64,000 nt of DNA from Apostichopus japonicus (GCF_037975245.1 NC_092576.1:18902611-18966610), one strand, 5' to 3'. Positions 25,928-41,500 are shown, counted from the first letter of the stretch. Notes: generated from the sequence alone by a model not told the origin. Made by a program: numbers and translations.

Positions 25928-26130
25928 TACGGGACAGCTATACAGGGGCAGCAATGCGGTAGGGGGAAGCTAGAAGGGAAACTATACGGGTGCAAATATA
26001 CGGGACAGCTATACAGGGGTAGCTATGCGGGATCAACTATACAAAGGTCTATACGGGGGCAGATATACGAGACAGCTATACGGGGGCAGCTATACGGGGA
26101 ACGCTATAGGGGTAGATATACGGGGCAGCT
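25928..26130. repeat. Minisatellite with AGCTATACGGGGGC-like unit
   Basis: Words of the form CTATACGGG, ATATACGGGACAGC and AGCTATACAGGGGC follow each other every 13-15 bp with irregular units. G-rich stretches stand out from the AT-rich surroundings. No coding frame is involved. Confidence 0.7.
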
Positions 26131-27207
26131 ACAGATTACTGAATTAAATGTTGCTTATAAGTAACCCATTTCCTTCTCATAGTTCCAAGGGATTTGGCAG
26201 GATCTCTACTGTTTAAACATGTATTTATCACGTTAAATGCTTTTGCGACGGTTCCAGTACACTATATAGTACATTAAAACATGGAGTTTCTAGGCCAGAA
26301 ATGAGGATGACTTGGTGACCTATGCAAAGCAGTGTGATTCAACATTGTTTTTTCTTTGTATGGTTAGAAAATCATATCAGAAGCTGGTTTTCATTGCCTA
26401 TCAATTGTGTGTGTAGTGCATAGATAAACTAAATTCTTGTGAACATCAGACTCACCGTTTTACAGAGTGCAAATACTGGACAATTGGGGGATTGATATAA
26501 ATGAAGGAAGAGTTGATACGTTTATTGATAAAATGAAAGAAAATTGAAGGCTACTTTGAAATTTGTGAAAATATGATATTCGTTATTTCGAATAACTATT
26601 GAAGATCGTGCAAATATTTTTGTTAGTGGCACCAAGTTCGCTCTGTGGAGTAAATTATTACCCGATGATTCATTGAAGCTATGATTAAATCACTTTCCAC
26701 GCATATTTACACAACAAGACCTTAATACTAGTCGGTGTGTGCTGGCAATTATCCAACTGATACGTTCTGTTGTCTTGACAACATGGTAACCAAAGAACTA
26801 GACATGTATTTTGTGACGCTGTATACGAACACAATGTTCCAAAAGATCACGCACCCGGATCTGATTTTTTTTCTTTAAGATACAGCGTCACAGATATAAA
26901 GGATTATCAGTCTTTGCCGTATATTGTTTTGTGCATTTTGTAAAAAGCATCTGAGCCGTACAGTAATCTCTCCTTTGCAGAAGCTGGATGATCCGTTTAC
27001 AGCAATGGTTGGATGACAAGACTAACTTAAAGAAAGTAACATTAACATAGTTGGCTTCGCTTACAGTATCAACCTAATCGATATCAAATAGCACTCAAAA
27101 GTTAGAGCGGTGGACAAATAATATGTACACTTACTCCCGAAAAAGCTATTTAACACGAATCTATTAAAAAGTCGGAGGTATTGTTCAATTCATTTCCTTT
27201 ATCACCA

Positions 27208-27208
<1 letters not shown>
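26131..27208. other. Non-coding stretch
   Basis: AT-rich sequence without gene-like frames, repeats or RNA genes that I can recognise. Confidence 0.5.
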
Positions 27209-27262
<54 letters not shown>

Positions 27263-27352
27263 CCTATATATATAGGCCTATATATATATAGGCCTATATA
27301 TATAGGCCTATATGTATAGGCCTATATATATATGTATATATATATATATGTA
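27209..27352. repeat. TA microsatellite with GGCC-containing variants
   Basis: A perfect TA run (to about 27260) passes into repeats of TATATATAGGCC (about 27260-27330) and ends in a short mixed TATG/TA tract. The GGCC variants make the array a series of self-complementary units. Confidence 0.9.
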
Positions 27353-30300
27353 AAATATTTATATACAGGAGAACCAAAATATACCGAAATTTAAAAATAT
27401 GTACATCAATACGAACGTGAAGAAGAGAAAGGAAAAGGTTAATAAATACTTATGTTACTAAAAATATTCTCAAAAGGGTTCAAGTGATTATGTTTGAATA
27501 AATCCTAAACCAAAGCAAAGAAAGTAATTTCTAAATAGCTTTATTCCATTTTTGGGGGCAAGATATGAGGATTATGGAAATTTCTATTATACTTAACTAA
27601 AATATCCTTACGTGCAGGATACAATGGATGTTCTATAAGAATAGTTAATGTATAAGGCTACTCAATAAAATATGAATTGTCCAAGCTGTAAATGTGGCAG
27701 AATACAATGTTGAGAAATTTTAGTTTGATTATTTCTTGTTGATACACCGTTATTGATGATCAAATTATCCCTGGCGATCAAAATGCTATAAGCAATGCTA
27801 TAACTGAACATCACCTTTGATATAGAGTCTGAAACTGGTAATGTCAATTGTCGTTATCTCCATTTGAATGTAATCTTCTTAATAAATTATCACTGTTTCT
27901 TGCAAATCTTCAGGGAATTTGAAGGATCACTTGCTTAAATTAGTCTTAATCCATATTAGTGTAAACGTGACTAACATAAGTGTGAGCGTCCAAGCAGGCT
28001 TATATATACATATTGAAAGGACGTATCTGGATTTAATTTGAAACCATGAAACTGGGTATTCTTCAGCAGTTCTTCAGCGTGGTAATGCTTGCCATGATGT
28101 TGGTCATTTGCACATATGGAAACAAGAGGGCTGCTTGTATTACTCCATTTCAATGGGTCCGATATAATTTTTTCTTGGTTGGTAGGGGATTATTGTATTA
28201 GTGTTAACCGGGAATAAATTAGAAAATAGAAAGAAACTCTGTAGTATGTGTAGCTCTACTAACCCGCTTCGTTGTTATATTGTGCGGATACCATGGTAAC
28301 CAAAACGTATGCAATCACTGACAAATTATTAAATATCAGTATTCTTGTTTTTTGAGGTAATTTCCATCAATTTGATGCACTTTATGCACGTTTAGTAAAA
28401 ACGTAGAAGCTTTAAAAAAAAACCAGTATGTAAACAGAAATATATATCTCTTTACTAATATAAATGCATGTTATAAAAGTCTGTTAATAATTCAAGAGTA
28501 TCGGTATGGTGATTAACAACCGAGTATAACGTTTTAACATTTACTACAAACATAACGTGTATGACTTTGAGACAACAAAATTGACATAACCACGACATTC
28601 TTTAACGTCTCTAACAGCCCTAAGTATTAGTAAAAAAAAATGTATTATTTTTCTGAAAAGCAAATAAGCTGTAAGTGCTTTAGAAAAATAGTTGCACAAA
28701 TTAATGAGAGTAAAATTATATTAATCAAGATGTCTTCACTTAAAGAGATGTACTTAGCATATTACGCGTTTCACGTCACCACTCGATGTACATTAAATAT
28801 GACCATTTATACACGATAACACCCTCATTATGGCTAGATATTCACAACTAATATGCATACATTACTTATTCGGGATTGTCATGTAAAGTATTGGACTCAT
28901 ACAATGTAAATCATAAAACCTCAACGATAGGGGATAATACCCGGGTTAGCTCCCGGTTCTAAAACGTGCATTAACGCGATGCCAAATTAATGTCCATAAT
29001 CATACGTCCATACATATGCCGAAGAACCAAACATCCTAACCTCGGACCATGAAGTGACCCTCTGGATGTAACGTTATGATCAATGCACGAAGTAATACTT
29101 TACAAAACTGTTATTCAGATTTGCAAAGTACCCCCTTATGTGTTGCGGGAACACGGATTAATACAACTTTACTATATAAATATATAATATGTAACCGGCA
29201 CGCCCCCAATTTGCATCTCGGGTTCGATATTGACCTTCCAGCTGAGGTCGCAACCGACCAATACCTAGGGATACGAAAAATAGGGAAACGATACAACTTC
29301 AAAATGCATCTGCTTAAGTTTGCCTGTTTTATGTAATGTATAATGTACAGTATTTCAACAAACTCATTTAAATTTAACGCATTGCATTGGGAAAATAACT
29401 TACGTATTTTTATTGAAGAAATAATTGCAATGCGAACTGTGTTTATTCTGCAATGTTTCAATTGACTTTAGTATCAAAACAAGGATACAAATATGAATTC
29501 ATGAAATATTTTTCTACAAGGATAAAAATATTTAGTCATGAAATAATTTTCTACACATTTTAAATACAAATACGCACGTGACACGGCAAGGAAGAAATAC
29601 GCTATTAAGGGGATAACAAAATGTTATGATATTCATGAAATTTGTCAACAATAATAGATCTGCACTTGTTTACTTTAATTATCGTTTTCTGTCCTTGTTT
29701 CTCCACTTTGAGATTTCCTTATAAAGTGCATCTCCCAAACGTTCATGTATATCGATAATGGTTAGCTAAACGATAGCAACATATCATATAAGATGGAGTT
29801 GGGCGGTGGGGGAGGGGGTAGGGGCGGGATTAAACAGTTTACTGCTTCGTGGGGATATTTCAGATTTTGCATTGTTTGTACATTCTATCGATTCAACCAT
29901 GAGGATTGTATAAATAGTTCTGTCTTTGAATACTGCCCTATTTCCCTATTCGTCAGAATCTCTGTCGTCCATGGTATCCATCTGGTCATCTTAGTAAGAA
30001 GTTCACCATAATGACGTCGCTCATTGTTTAATGACGTCATTTGGTGCTGGATGACGGGTTTAAAACTAATGTTGTCTCCTATAAAGCTGATATATGTATC
30101 ATATTATTAGGTCCGTGTATCTAACAGTACATGACGAGTTTGTCTCATATATTGACTTTACTGTGCTAAATGCAGATGTGCGTTTACCTGTCGGGAATAG
30201 GTTACTTCGATATGTGTGAAATATATAATTATAACTTATATAATTTTTGCTTCGCCTTATTATATTTTCCCGAAACACAATTTCAACATATCATGAACAT

Positions 30301-33300
30301 TACACTGCTCTTCCTTTCAGGCCTGTGACGTCGATGGTAATCTACCTTGATAAGAGGTAAGAGAGACACAAACTCATGTTCATGTTAATTATTAACGGCA
30401 ATTTAGTAACAGGCAAGGAGGTGTTAATTACTGCGGAACAACGGAATACGACGTGAAAAGAACAGGGAACAAAGACAAAGGTTATGTATGTCAAGTTAAG
30501 ATACGGTTTATATAATCTTTCTTCCGTACACAGTCACAGAAATGATACTCAAATAAACGGTAAAACGTTTAAATACTACAAGGTTTAGTGAGACGTTACG
30601 GGGCGTTACAAACCAACACACTCAGTCCCATAACATTGTGACAAAGATTTAAAAGTATCAGCTTTCAACCCTCCCCACCCACTCCTCCCTCTCAAAAACA
30701 TGCTTATGATTTTTTCACTTCACTCTGCTGATGTGCAGATCATAATTCGTTACTATTTTAACAAGTTTAAAGAAGCTATTTTTTAAAATTCCTAATGGTA
30801 ATCCTTTTTTTCGTTCATTTCTTTGCGAAAAAATGTTCCACAGATTATTAACTATGGAAGGAACTGTAAAGAAAACATCTTCACAGTCATCTTCAATGCT
30901 ACATACAAAAAAAAAATATATTAGCATCATTAAATGTCATATGACGATTCTACAGTGTTACCGTATAGTGTAACAATTTTCTCTACACACAAATGGTTAA
31001 CTCTAAAAGTCTTCACTGAAATCGCCCATATTCTCCGGTATTCTTTGATATTTAATTATTAGATTCATTTTCTGCATATGGTAGGGACGGGTTCGGGATG
31101 GCTGTGGACGCATACACGTCATAACATAACCGTTAATTATGGAATGATTTTAATTATTGAAACCGCTCTGTTGGTAATGTGAGTATGAGTGAATCTATGA
31201 CCAATATGATTTACTGGGTTATTGCAATCATGTTGAATCCCCTACATTCCTTACCGCTGCTTTGGCGTGAGAAGGCCATAGCTCTAAAGAGATATTTTTC
31301 TTTATCTGCTAATATGTATTTTATCACTAGCACGGTCATTATGACGGTTAGTATAGTTCCACCTTTCCTCATTATCTAATTAATTTTATCGGAAAAAAGG
31401 AGATCACTAACAGGGACAAAAACTGTCAGTTAACATTGGAAGTTTACTAAGGATACGACTATGTGCGATATAGTGACGTCAGTCTATTGAACCACCCACA
31501 GAAAATAATAAAATCTGTGTAAAAGAAGAGAGTTAGAAGGTCATGGCTCGTCAGCTCTTTGGCAAGTGTGACCTAATTAGGGACATATCATGTCATTTTT
31601 AAATGAAGTGAGGTAAGATCCGAAAGGGGAGAAATAAAGTACAGATTTATGAATTAACAGACAGCAGGGATGCCAAGGTCAGCGGGTCACGATTCTGTTT
31701 CTAAAACACAAACATGTTAAAGAACATGTTTATTGTTCCATTTCTGTTTCCTCAGAATTCGTCTTGTGTAACAAATATTTGCCTTTGCGTAAAAGCAATA
31801 CTTAGGAGAGTAAAGTATACTTGCAGAGCAAATTAATTTTCTCGTTGAAGTTGAGAAGAATGTTAATGTGTAATTCATGGATATACCTACCTACGAGAAC
31901 GACAAAGGCATTGAAGAGGGAGCTGCCATGGATTATGTGCCCAAATGGGGCAACTTCATACCGGTCGTTTACTTGTTTCCCGTCTCGCGGTGTTTTGTTT
32001 AGCTCGTTGGTGAAATTAATTTTTGGCACATGGTATTACTGACACTTCTTTTCCGGCGGTAGTTCGAGGGGGTTTGTCTAGGTGTTACTTCTTCATTGTT
32101 CTACTAATGAGTATTTTGCTCCACCCATTTATTCTAAAAACAATTTTACATACTATATAAAATGTTATCTTTACATTACAGCAATGCAGAATTCATGTTC
32201 ATCTGGCGTCGTAAATCATCAACAGGACTGTGACGTTATTCACCCTTTTCTAAAAAATATGGCATTAATTCCATTCTTAAAGAATCTTCTGCAGAGATTA
32301 GGTTGTAAACTGTTCATATCTTCCAAATACTACAAACATCCTCAGATAGGGCTCCAGTGTAAAACACATGCAACTGTAGTATGATTGTGACGACATCAAA
32401 TGCCTATATTCTCAAGACAATGGCATGATGACTTGAAGAAAACATGCATTGTACAAGGTTTTTGTAGATGGATCTGAGCCGTTTGTACAAAGATGCTTTT
32501 AATTCAATACCATGCAACAAAGAAGTGAAATTTGAAAGATAACTGGATAATTAAATTTTTATTTTTAAAGATGACTTCATGTTGAATTGCCAAAAAAAGG
32601 AGTGTTATTATTGTTTTTTTTTCAGCTTTTCTGGTTTTATAAGATATTCACCTTTAAATTATGATACATACTTGGAATACTCCTTTTAGGCTGAATTAAT
32701 TATAACGTCGGCCGCTAAGTGCCGGCCTAAATATTTATGTTAACAATGTGATTTTTACATTATAATTACTCAACAAAATCAACTGTTTTAATCATGTTCT
32801 TAAAACAGAGCATAGTTGGATGATTGTAAAAATCATTTGTCCGTGTCGAATTTGTACGTCAATGTTAACATGTTAGTCGAAGCCATGAACGTCTTCTTAT
32901 CTCGGTTAGATGGTTTTGCGTTTGAGGAACTCACAAAGTTTCTCCGTATTTGAATATGTAAAGTCCAGTCACTCATACTGATGTCATCAGCTGTTTAAAG
33001 TAACATGTCTCAAAATTGTTATAGTAAAACAACATAGACTGAAAACCAGTGGTCTACAACATTACAACATCAATGTAGTGGTTAAAGTCATTCTTACATA
33101 TTCAACTACTCAGTTTTACGCTCTTAAGGTCTCAAATTTAATCTGTTTTGTTTAGCTGTCGTTTGGGAGACTATGTGGGTAGGTAATGGGGACCTAAATG
33201 TTATCTCTTGAATATTTCTGAATCTGATATTTATGCTGCTAGTTTGCAAAGAGTTCACTGTCCAATATCTATCTACTATAGAGAGACAGCAATATCATCT

Positions 33301-36300
33301 TCGCCACCAGCTGATATGGGATGGTGACGTCACTGATTACCAAGTTGAAGGAACAATTAACAAATTTATTACTTGTGTCTATTGGATTTTGCTCGATGAA
33401 AGTCAAACCAAATCAAAACAGAGAAGCACAGGGAAGTTAGAAAGAATGAGTAATTATGAGAAACTCGTCCACTATTAGTTGAGATGTATTACCCCGCTTT
33501 TATGAGGGTTTAACCACAGGTAGCATGCATAATTTATATGTATTGCTAGTGTTTTTTTTCGGAGAAGGGGTCGGGTGTCTAGTGTATTCCTTCTCCATCC
33601 TGTTAAGAGATCAGGTTTGTTAACTGCAAATAGTTCCAAATACTACAAAGAAATCAAAACAAAGATTCGATATTTTACATGTTTATAATACCTACTTGAA
33701 AATGTATTGTTAAGTGTACAAAAAGTAATTCCTTACGTTTCTTAACCTCACTATCCACGTATAATTTCTTTTCTAACTCTAAATTCGTTTGCTCTTTGAG
33801 GCAAATCCACATTGCTAAGAACCAATCAAGCTTCTAATGACTTTCACCCATTAACAACTACATCATCAGTAAAAGAGTATTTTTTTCTCTTGGATGTCAA
33901 CTATTAAGAGAAGGAAGAAAAATAGCGCAATCCCTATGTTACTATTTGTGTGTTTGTGGAGCGGCATGTGGGGGAGTGGTGGAGAAGGTTTTTTTTGGAG
34001 GGTTACATGACGCACCCACCACATTGGTGACCAAGTATATATGATAGTAACCATTTGCACCACCACTACAACTATAATTTGTAGAATGGGAATTTAACGT
34101 TAATGTACAGTATTTTTGTTTATTTTACGTTTTCCCCGATATGTAACAAAGCCTTTGTTATTTGCGTAATCAAGAGAAATACGATGCAAAGAAATTGATT
34201 AGAAATTTCATCGGGATGCTCATAATATGTTTATCTTTTATCAGCAAAAATATATTTTAACACCTTGTAATTTCTGTAAATTATATCATCTCAGTTTGAT
34301 GATAAATCATATGATGGTTGCTGTTATTTAATAAATATGATTATAACATGTAAATACCGAATTAAGGTAATACTCTGCGTATAAAATAAAGTGAACCTTA
34401 ACTTCAAAGCTCTGCTACCTTTGTTATATATTTTTCATTTCATTTTTTCATTATGTTTTGTAACGTGTTGTAAATGATTCTATAGTCGTTTGACTATCGT
34501 ACAGCTTTCTGGTTTTAAGTTCTAGTAATTCCATTTATACCTTTCCTGAAGCACCCTGTATAGTGACAACCATATGACGTGGCTATTACGTAATCAATAT
34601 GAATATTGCATGCTAATAATAAAGAAAGGTGTGATCTGTGCGTTGAGTTAACCTCAACTTCAACGATCTCTTTCGGTTTGTTATACTTTTCATATTATAT
34701 CTTTATTATTGTTTTGAATAAATATAAACTCATTCTTGATCTGTTTATTGTAATTCAGCTTTTCATTTCTTCCTTGAGTTAATCTGGTATACACGCAGTC
34801 TCCACGCTAAATGAATATAACATAAAAGCTGACAATGTTTAATGGAAATAATTTACCACACAGATACCGACAGTAAATCACTGAGCTACAATATCTTTTT
34901 CAGGTATAACATTTACTTTAAAGGAAGTGAATAATCAATTTGTTTGCGGTTTTATTGGGACTTTTCCCTAACTGCACATGCGTGTATACAATCCTTCCAC
35001 CAACTTAAGAAACAACTAGTTTTAAGGCATTCCTAGTTTCCGTTGACAGATCAGTGCAACTTGTTCATCGCTCCTTGTAATTAAAACTATGATATGATAA
35101 GTAATTTGTAACATTTGATATGCATTGATTTGTAAACTGTCAAGGATAGAAATTAAAGAAAGATAACCAATGGTATGTTGTCAATAGCTTTTTCATCGTA
35201 ATCTGAGTCTAAAATGCTGAGTCTATTTCATTTTCTTGAAACTAACTCGTTACGTCACCAGCGGCGAGCAGAGGATTTCAAAAGTAGGGGAGAGGAATTC
35301 AAAATGCTCCCGACGGAATGGGCATGCTATATTTGGAAGCGTTTTGCCAGATAATCTTCATCTATGGCATGACATTTTTGGTGACGTAATGGAGTCATGC
35401 TCAGTTTTCAAATTGTCATTATTTTTAAGGGACACGGCTTCATGCACCTTCGCTAAAGGAAATGCTCAATTAAAATATCTGTATGGATAAGCACCAACAC
35501 TGATGATTGAGGATGTTAAGTTGCACACTCACAATTGAGTCTTGTTCGAATCTTTAAAGCTACTGAGAAACAACTTTAAAACAAATGTGACCATACTTTA
35601 GAATAACAATATCCTAGCACACTTCTGTTACTGATTAGTAGTTCATAAGCATAAGCATTTGCATTGCATCTAATTCACAGTTTTTGTTCACCATGAAAAG
35701 CTGTAAATCTAATAAATGTTAGCTAAACTTCCAGAATGTGATAAGGCAATATAGATTGTAAGAAACATGCACAAATAAAATGGTTAAGATTATGTCTCTT
35801 TATTGTTGCAATATAGATTGAATTATTTTTACGTCAGCACTTAATAACAAAATGACTTGAATGTCTATGGCAGCTTTCATTCGTTTTTTTTTTGTTCAGT
35901 TATAACTGAACTATCAAATGCCTACTGTGACACTCTTATTGGCAAGTTTTGACACGTTTGACTAAACCTAAAAGGATTCTTGGTTAAAATCATCACTAAA
36001 AAAGTAGCACATGCAACAGTATCAAGTGTTAGAGCTGTATCTTTTAGCAACATTGGTTGAATAGAATAGATGAACAGAACAAAATCACTTCAAATATTAA
36101 ATTATCAATACGCATTTGCTGATGAATTTCAGAAAACAAACTTCCGAAGCAGATTCAATGTTTCTTATTCTAAATGCACTCTGACCTGGTTGGTTTAATA
36201 GATAAAAAATGTCGCAATCGAAAGAAAGATATGTATTTTCTGTTGCCGTTATGGTGTGGAAGATAAAGCATAAAATCACTGACACCACCCATATCAGCAT

Positions 36301-37739
36301 TTTCATTAAACAAATGTTACCTACATATACTCGTATATAACACTCGTGAGTTATATGCTTAACGGTCCTAAACAAAAAAAAAGAGATTGAATTATGTCAT
36401 GATCTGTTGGGTGGGGCTTGACAAGTTTGAGTAACATTGTGAAATCTATAACTCGTTAAAAGACCTGGCGAATTGTATTCATCTCTATATGTTTAACGAC
36501 ACAAAACTTAATCAAAATAATGATTATTAATATACATAAATATTAAATATGTATCATACCACTTCCCATGGCATGCAATCACACCAAATCTTCTAGATTT
36601 CCCAGTAAGTTTTTAGATATTGAGTTCACTGCCGTTACGGTACTGTACTACTGATACTACCGGTAATCTGGTATGCCACCAGTCAGAGAGGTCAGAGGTC
36701 AGATTATAAATTGACTTGGTTGCATAACCGTATTGAAAATGTCTGAGCTACAACATGGCGGCAGAGATGGTATTTACCTTCTCGCGTTTTACGGAAACAG
36801 TCTAATAAGCTGTTAATCTGATACCGAAACGCTTGAAGAAAGCTTCCAAGGCAAGCAAAGCGAACAATATATACAATGATTCAAGATATACCAGTGCCAT
36901 CCGGGCTAGTACTTCTTTGAGGCAAGGCGAAACGCCGAATCGCGTGTTAGGCCACCCGTTAGAATACTTGCACGTTAAATGGATCGATAACCAACGTGCA
37001 GGAGCTGTTTCTTCATCGGTAAAGAGTGACCTTCGGATCCAAACCAATGCCGATAGTAACCTCTTGTAGGGACGTGTTTGCTCGAGCCGTTGGTGCTCGA
37101 ATTGGAATGAATGGTGAGCTTGCGGGAGGGGATTACCGTTTTTACCATTGTAGTGGTCTCATAGTTGGTTCTGTGTGTGTGGTTGGTGTGGTCCAGGTTG
37201 GTGTTTGGGGTAATTAATTCTTGCTGATAGTTTAGTAGCTGTACGGGTAGGGTATGGGTTTTAGTGCCTCTAAGGCTGTGATGTTTTGGATTCCGCTGGG
37301 CTGATCCGGTAAAAATAAAGCATCTTGCAGTTCTTTTAAACGGTATATGTTATGATTGAGATGTTTGGCAATTCACATAAGTGTTACAATAAATTCACTT
37401 AAAGGATGATCCAGTATCGCATAGTAAAACAAAACATGTAAACATCAAATGATTGCCCGTGAGAGTGAAATATAAGCGATGTGATTTCTAAGCAAAATTA
37501 AAAAAAAGAAAAAAAAACATTGGCAAAACAGTCAATACAGCGAGAAGCAACACTCACTTGGGGATGGAAACAACTCGTAGCAGTACTATTATTTGATAAA
37601 TCATATATGTTTTCATGCTCAAAGGGGATACTTGCTAATGCTCATTATTCTACCAACTGCCATACCTACTATATTTTGTCACTTACAAAAGTCAGTCAGG
37701 AGAAGGCCGCCCTCCCCCCCCCCCTCCAAAAAAAAAATC
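27353..37739. other. Long non-coding stretch, about 10.4 kb
   Basis: I recognise no gene, transposon or RNA gene. Small frames (29076-29336, 31179-31379, 33233-33478, 35236-35490, 36802-37069) have no family motifs and often overlap a frame on the other strand. A G-rich segment is at about 29800-29828. Near 36600-37220 the sequence is less AT-rich and contains ACAACATGGCGGCAGAG, a good initiation context. The frame stops after 16 codons and I could not connect it to an exon. Confidence 0.5.
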
Positions 37740-38593
37740 ATCATAAGTATTGAACCAGTGCAAGCATTGTTTGAAGACGAGACAGAATGTGATTTGAAAA
37801 TGGCCCAAAACCCTCATTAACGTTCTTCAGACTTGTCAGTTTGATAACATGAAAGTAGGACTGGCTCAAAAATTATTTTATAACTCTAATAAAGGAGACA
37901 TCAGATACATGGTTCAAGAGATAGGTTGGGCAAAATGCAAATTTACAACAGCATGGTTTATTGGTGTAGTAAGAACATGGGTTGATCTGATGACTTTCAG
38001 AAATGCAAGTTTGGCACTGAGCCATTTTAATGAAGAGGCTTATCAATCAGCAATTGAATTTCTTCAACATTTTGTGATATTTCTAAAACATCATTGATGG
38101 GTAATTAACGAAAGTCAAATCAAAAAGGTGTTGTTCTCAGCACAGCTTCAGTTTTGAAGTATCAGGATGTTTATCTTAAGCCTCTCGATTTTCTCAAGAT
38201 TTACTTGAAAATCTGTTTTTGTGCATCCGACTGAAACGCCCTATTCCTTCAGCACTCCAATTCAAACAAAATTTGGAACTTATCACCGTTTCAAAATACA
38301 TAGCACCCGCAGTGTCTGGAAGTTATGATTCCGATGAAAGCAATGACCTTGCTGAATTTTTGTCTTTTGAAGCTGTACAGGAAAAACGTTCTAATAATTC
38401 CACAATAGAAGAAGAAACAGCGGGTTGCATGTTTCAGATACAAGATGAAGAGAAGACCCCGCTGTATTATAAAGTATGCTACTGTGTTTCAGCATTCATA
38501 AAGCATGTTGACTGTGTACTTTGTAGATATTTTGTTAGTAGCAAAACAGTAGAGACAATACCGTTTTCTTCTTTTCTGGATGACAAATCATAG
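37740..38593 (+). pseudogene. P-element/THAP9-like transposase remnant
   Basis: Three consecutive + segments in shifting frames resemble the middle and C-terminal part of P-element-type (THAP9-like) DNA transposases. First VQALFEDETECDLKMAQN (about 37759-37812), then MKVGLAQKLFYNS with RTWVDLMTFRNASLALSHF (37849-38097). Last is RPIPSALQFKQNLELI with SGSYDSDESNDLAEFLSF and a terminal YYKVCYCVSAFIKH / CVLC block (38219-38593). In the family these correspond to the RNase H/GTP-binding region and the part after it. The THAP zinc finger and the first catalytic acidic residues are not visible. Stops and frameshifts separate the pieces, so it cannot make an active enzyme. The assignment is from motif resemblance and needs a profile search. 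Confidence 0.5.
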
Positions 38594-41500
38594 ATGCCTT
38601 GTTAAAGTTTCAACATCTGTTTATGATCTTGTTTTGTTTGCTGAAAGTGTTTTCAAGAAAGGTAAAAAAAGCTTAGTTGGTAAATTATGTGACTAAGAAT
38701 TACCCTCATGAAAAAGTGATTCCGTCTTGTTTAATTTGTAATTTATTTGTTTTATTTGTAATTTATTTGTTTTATTTGTAATATTTGTAAACTGTTGCTA
38801 CACAGCTTTCTTCATGTCAGATGTCATTTCCTGGCAAAACAAGTGACATCTCATTCTGGAAACAGTTTTATCAGTAAATGTGTAGCAACGAGAGCTGTGG
38901 TAGAAATACACTAGCTCTGTGTGTGTATATTCCACGCAAAATGATGACTTCACAGTTATAAATTTGTAAAATGTATCTCAAATTTCTTGTGTATGTCTTA
39001 TTTTTTTTTAAATATATACCTATATTAACCTTGTACAATTACGTATGTAAAATAAACATAGAAGTGGGGGCGCTTTGATGCCTGGCCTTAAAATGGCGCA
39101 CATGAATTCAGTTAGCCAATCTCTCCTACCGTTGTGTCTCTGCATACAGTGATACAAGAGAGCTCACAGCAATAACTGTATCCATGTTGTAGGTACATAA
39201 TACCTCCGTTAGTGCTTTCGCGTATATCTATATTCGAGTTTACTATACCGTCGAACATAGTGTCTTTTCAATGTAAAAGTTTCGTTGTAATTGTATAGGC
39301 GTTTATATTGATACGTACTGGACAGTTCTCTACACAGCATGTAATATATTCTACTTGTTGGATATATCTTGCCATTGTTCTTCGTCTTAATTGTTCAATC
39401 ATCTCCAATGATATGGTTGAGAGAAAAAAAAAAAGGACACTATTGGAGGACATATACAGAATGTCCATGGCTGGTTAGAGATATTTTACACTCTGTCTGA
39501 AGCTGTTTGCCTGTCTGTGACGATAGCCTTTGTCTAGCCTGTGCATATAGCATAAGCCTAATCCTTTTTTTTTTTAAATTTATGTTCTTATGCATGACGT
39601 GATTAGAGGTGAACCGTCGTGAAAAGTGTCAGTAATATAGAAGTATATAGTTACACAGTAGGCTAAATAGTGTTGAAATTAACGATATTTATTCAAAATG
39701 GGTAGAGTTTGCCATCAGAAATGTAGTGCTAAGTGTGTCATACTTGTATTCCCCGTTCAAGCTAGTTCTTTCTCGGGATATCTACCGTATCGAAAATAGT
39801 CTACTTTGTCAATATTATCGCATCATCTTTCGATATTTAAACAATGCTATGGACAAACGAATGCACTCAATGTCAACTTTTAAAGTTGAAAGTTTACAGT
39901 CTTGTTCAAGGCCAAGTGCCTCTTACACGGCATTAAAACTTAACCATGGTAATTGATAACTTGTAACACAGTATGGAGAGGGCGTGTATCAAGCTAGCAC
40001 GTTATTTCATAAAACAATTTCAATATTTGGCATTACATTCTTCCTACTCAAGTGACTTGTTTCAAACTTCTGTGACATATGCAAATCTCATTCACAAGTA
40101 CACACATAGATATATAGTTATACTTATTTGAAAAACACTGACATAATTATAATATATGTAGGATAACTCACACGTGAGTGGATTGAATATAAACTTATCC
40201 TATTGCCCTGTACCCAGCTTAATGTTACCTTCTTACCTTTGTTTGCTAACATGCCACTTCACGACCGGTTTTGTCATTTTGGGACTCATCAAGTGAAGTT
40301 ATGAATTAAATACGGACCTTAGCCACAATGACTTTACTTGTGTGAATGCGTATTACTTGTTTAAAGTTGAATTTTTCTGTTGTGTTGATCTTTACTCATT
40401 AAATATATGTCTGTCATACCACTTGCGACACAATCAGTTCAGAAAAAAATACGTCTTGACCTACCTCAAGAAATGGTCACTTTTTGTACATTGTCAGCTT
40501 CAAAGCTACAGGGGTGCACTCTGTAAAATTGTAACACGTAATTCGCCCTCAATGACAGTCATACAATCACTGTGTTCGAGTATTACGGGCCTAGGTCTGT
40601 GACAAGAAAGACTGGTGCTCGATGACTATGTCTAAAGAGTCTCAATAGGACGTAACCTGTGGTGAAGTGGATTTTTACTGGTTATTCATTTATTTATATT
40701 TATAATGTAATGTATAATGATGCCCTAAAAAACTTGAATGATACCATTGCATTTCGCTGTCGTACCTATCGTCAAGCCTCCGACAATTTCAAGTTTTAAC
40801 GAGTTGTTACTAATCGCCCTCATCTCTCGTCAATTGTCAGCATCATTTTTATCGTCGACGGCGTCATGGTCTCTGTTGTTTTCTTTCTTAACTTCAGTGA
40901 AGACAACGGTTTGTTCGTCATGTGCATACATCAGTTTATGAATGCTATAAACCAATCACCACATGAAACTGTTTCCCTTTTCACCACTACCTATATTCTC
41001 TTCGCTCTAACCCCGACATGCACACTGTAGTTATTTTACCATGAAAGGGTATTGTATTTACACCCTGGTCTCGTCCTAAATGGAGTACCTTTCAATGTGT
41101 TGGAACTACCATGATCCTCACCACATTCCTTGTGTTAGAACACTCTGATGTGGAAACACTTGTGATTATCAACACCGATATATCAAGTTTAACGAGTAGA
41201 GACATCAATTTGTCTTTTTTTCCCCCCAACCTTATACCCGTTGCTATGAAATTCTGGAACGTGAGATCAAGCAATAATTTATTATTCATTGCCACGTGTG
41301 AACATTTGGCCCGATTTTACGCAATTGAACCTAGACCAAAGTGGAAACATGTTAACTCAGATTGAGGCCTTCTCTTTTTCGTGCTCTGATAAACGAATAG
41401 TTGTTCTACTACGCGTAAACTTCATGATAAATGCACGCTATGAAGCTAACGAGGGCCTTATTAAACTTAAAGTGTTACATATGTCGAACGAATTCGGACG

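Noticed and set aside
27353-37739. Several frames of 60-116 codons in the long empty region
   Set aside because: No family motifs, usually opposed by a frame on the other strand, and no convincing splice structure.
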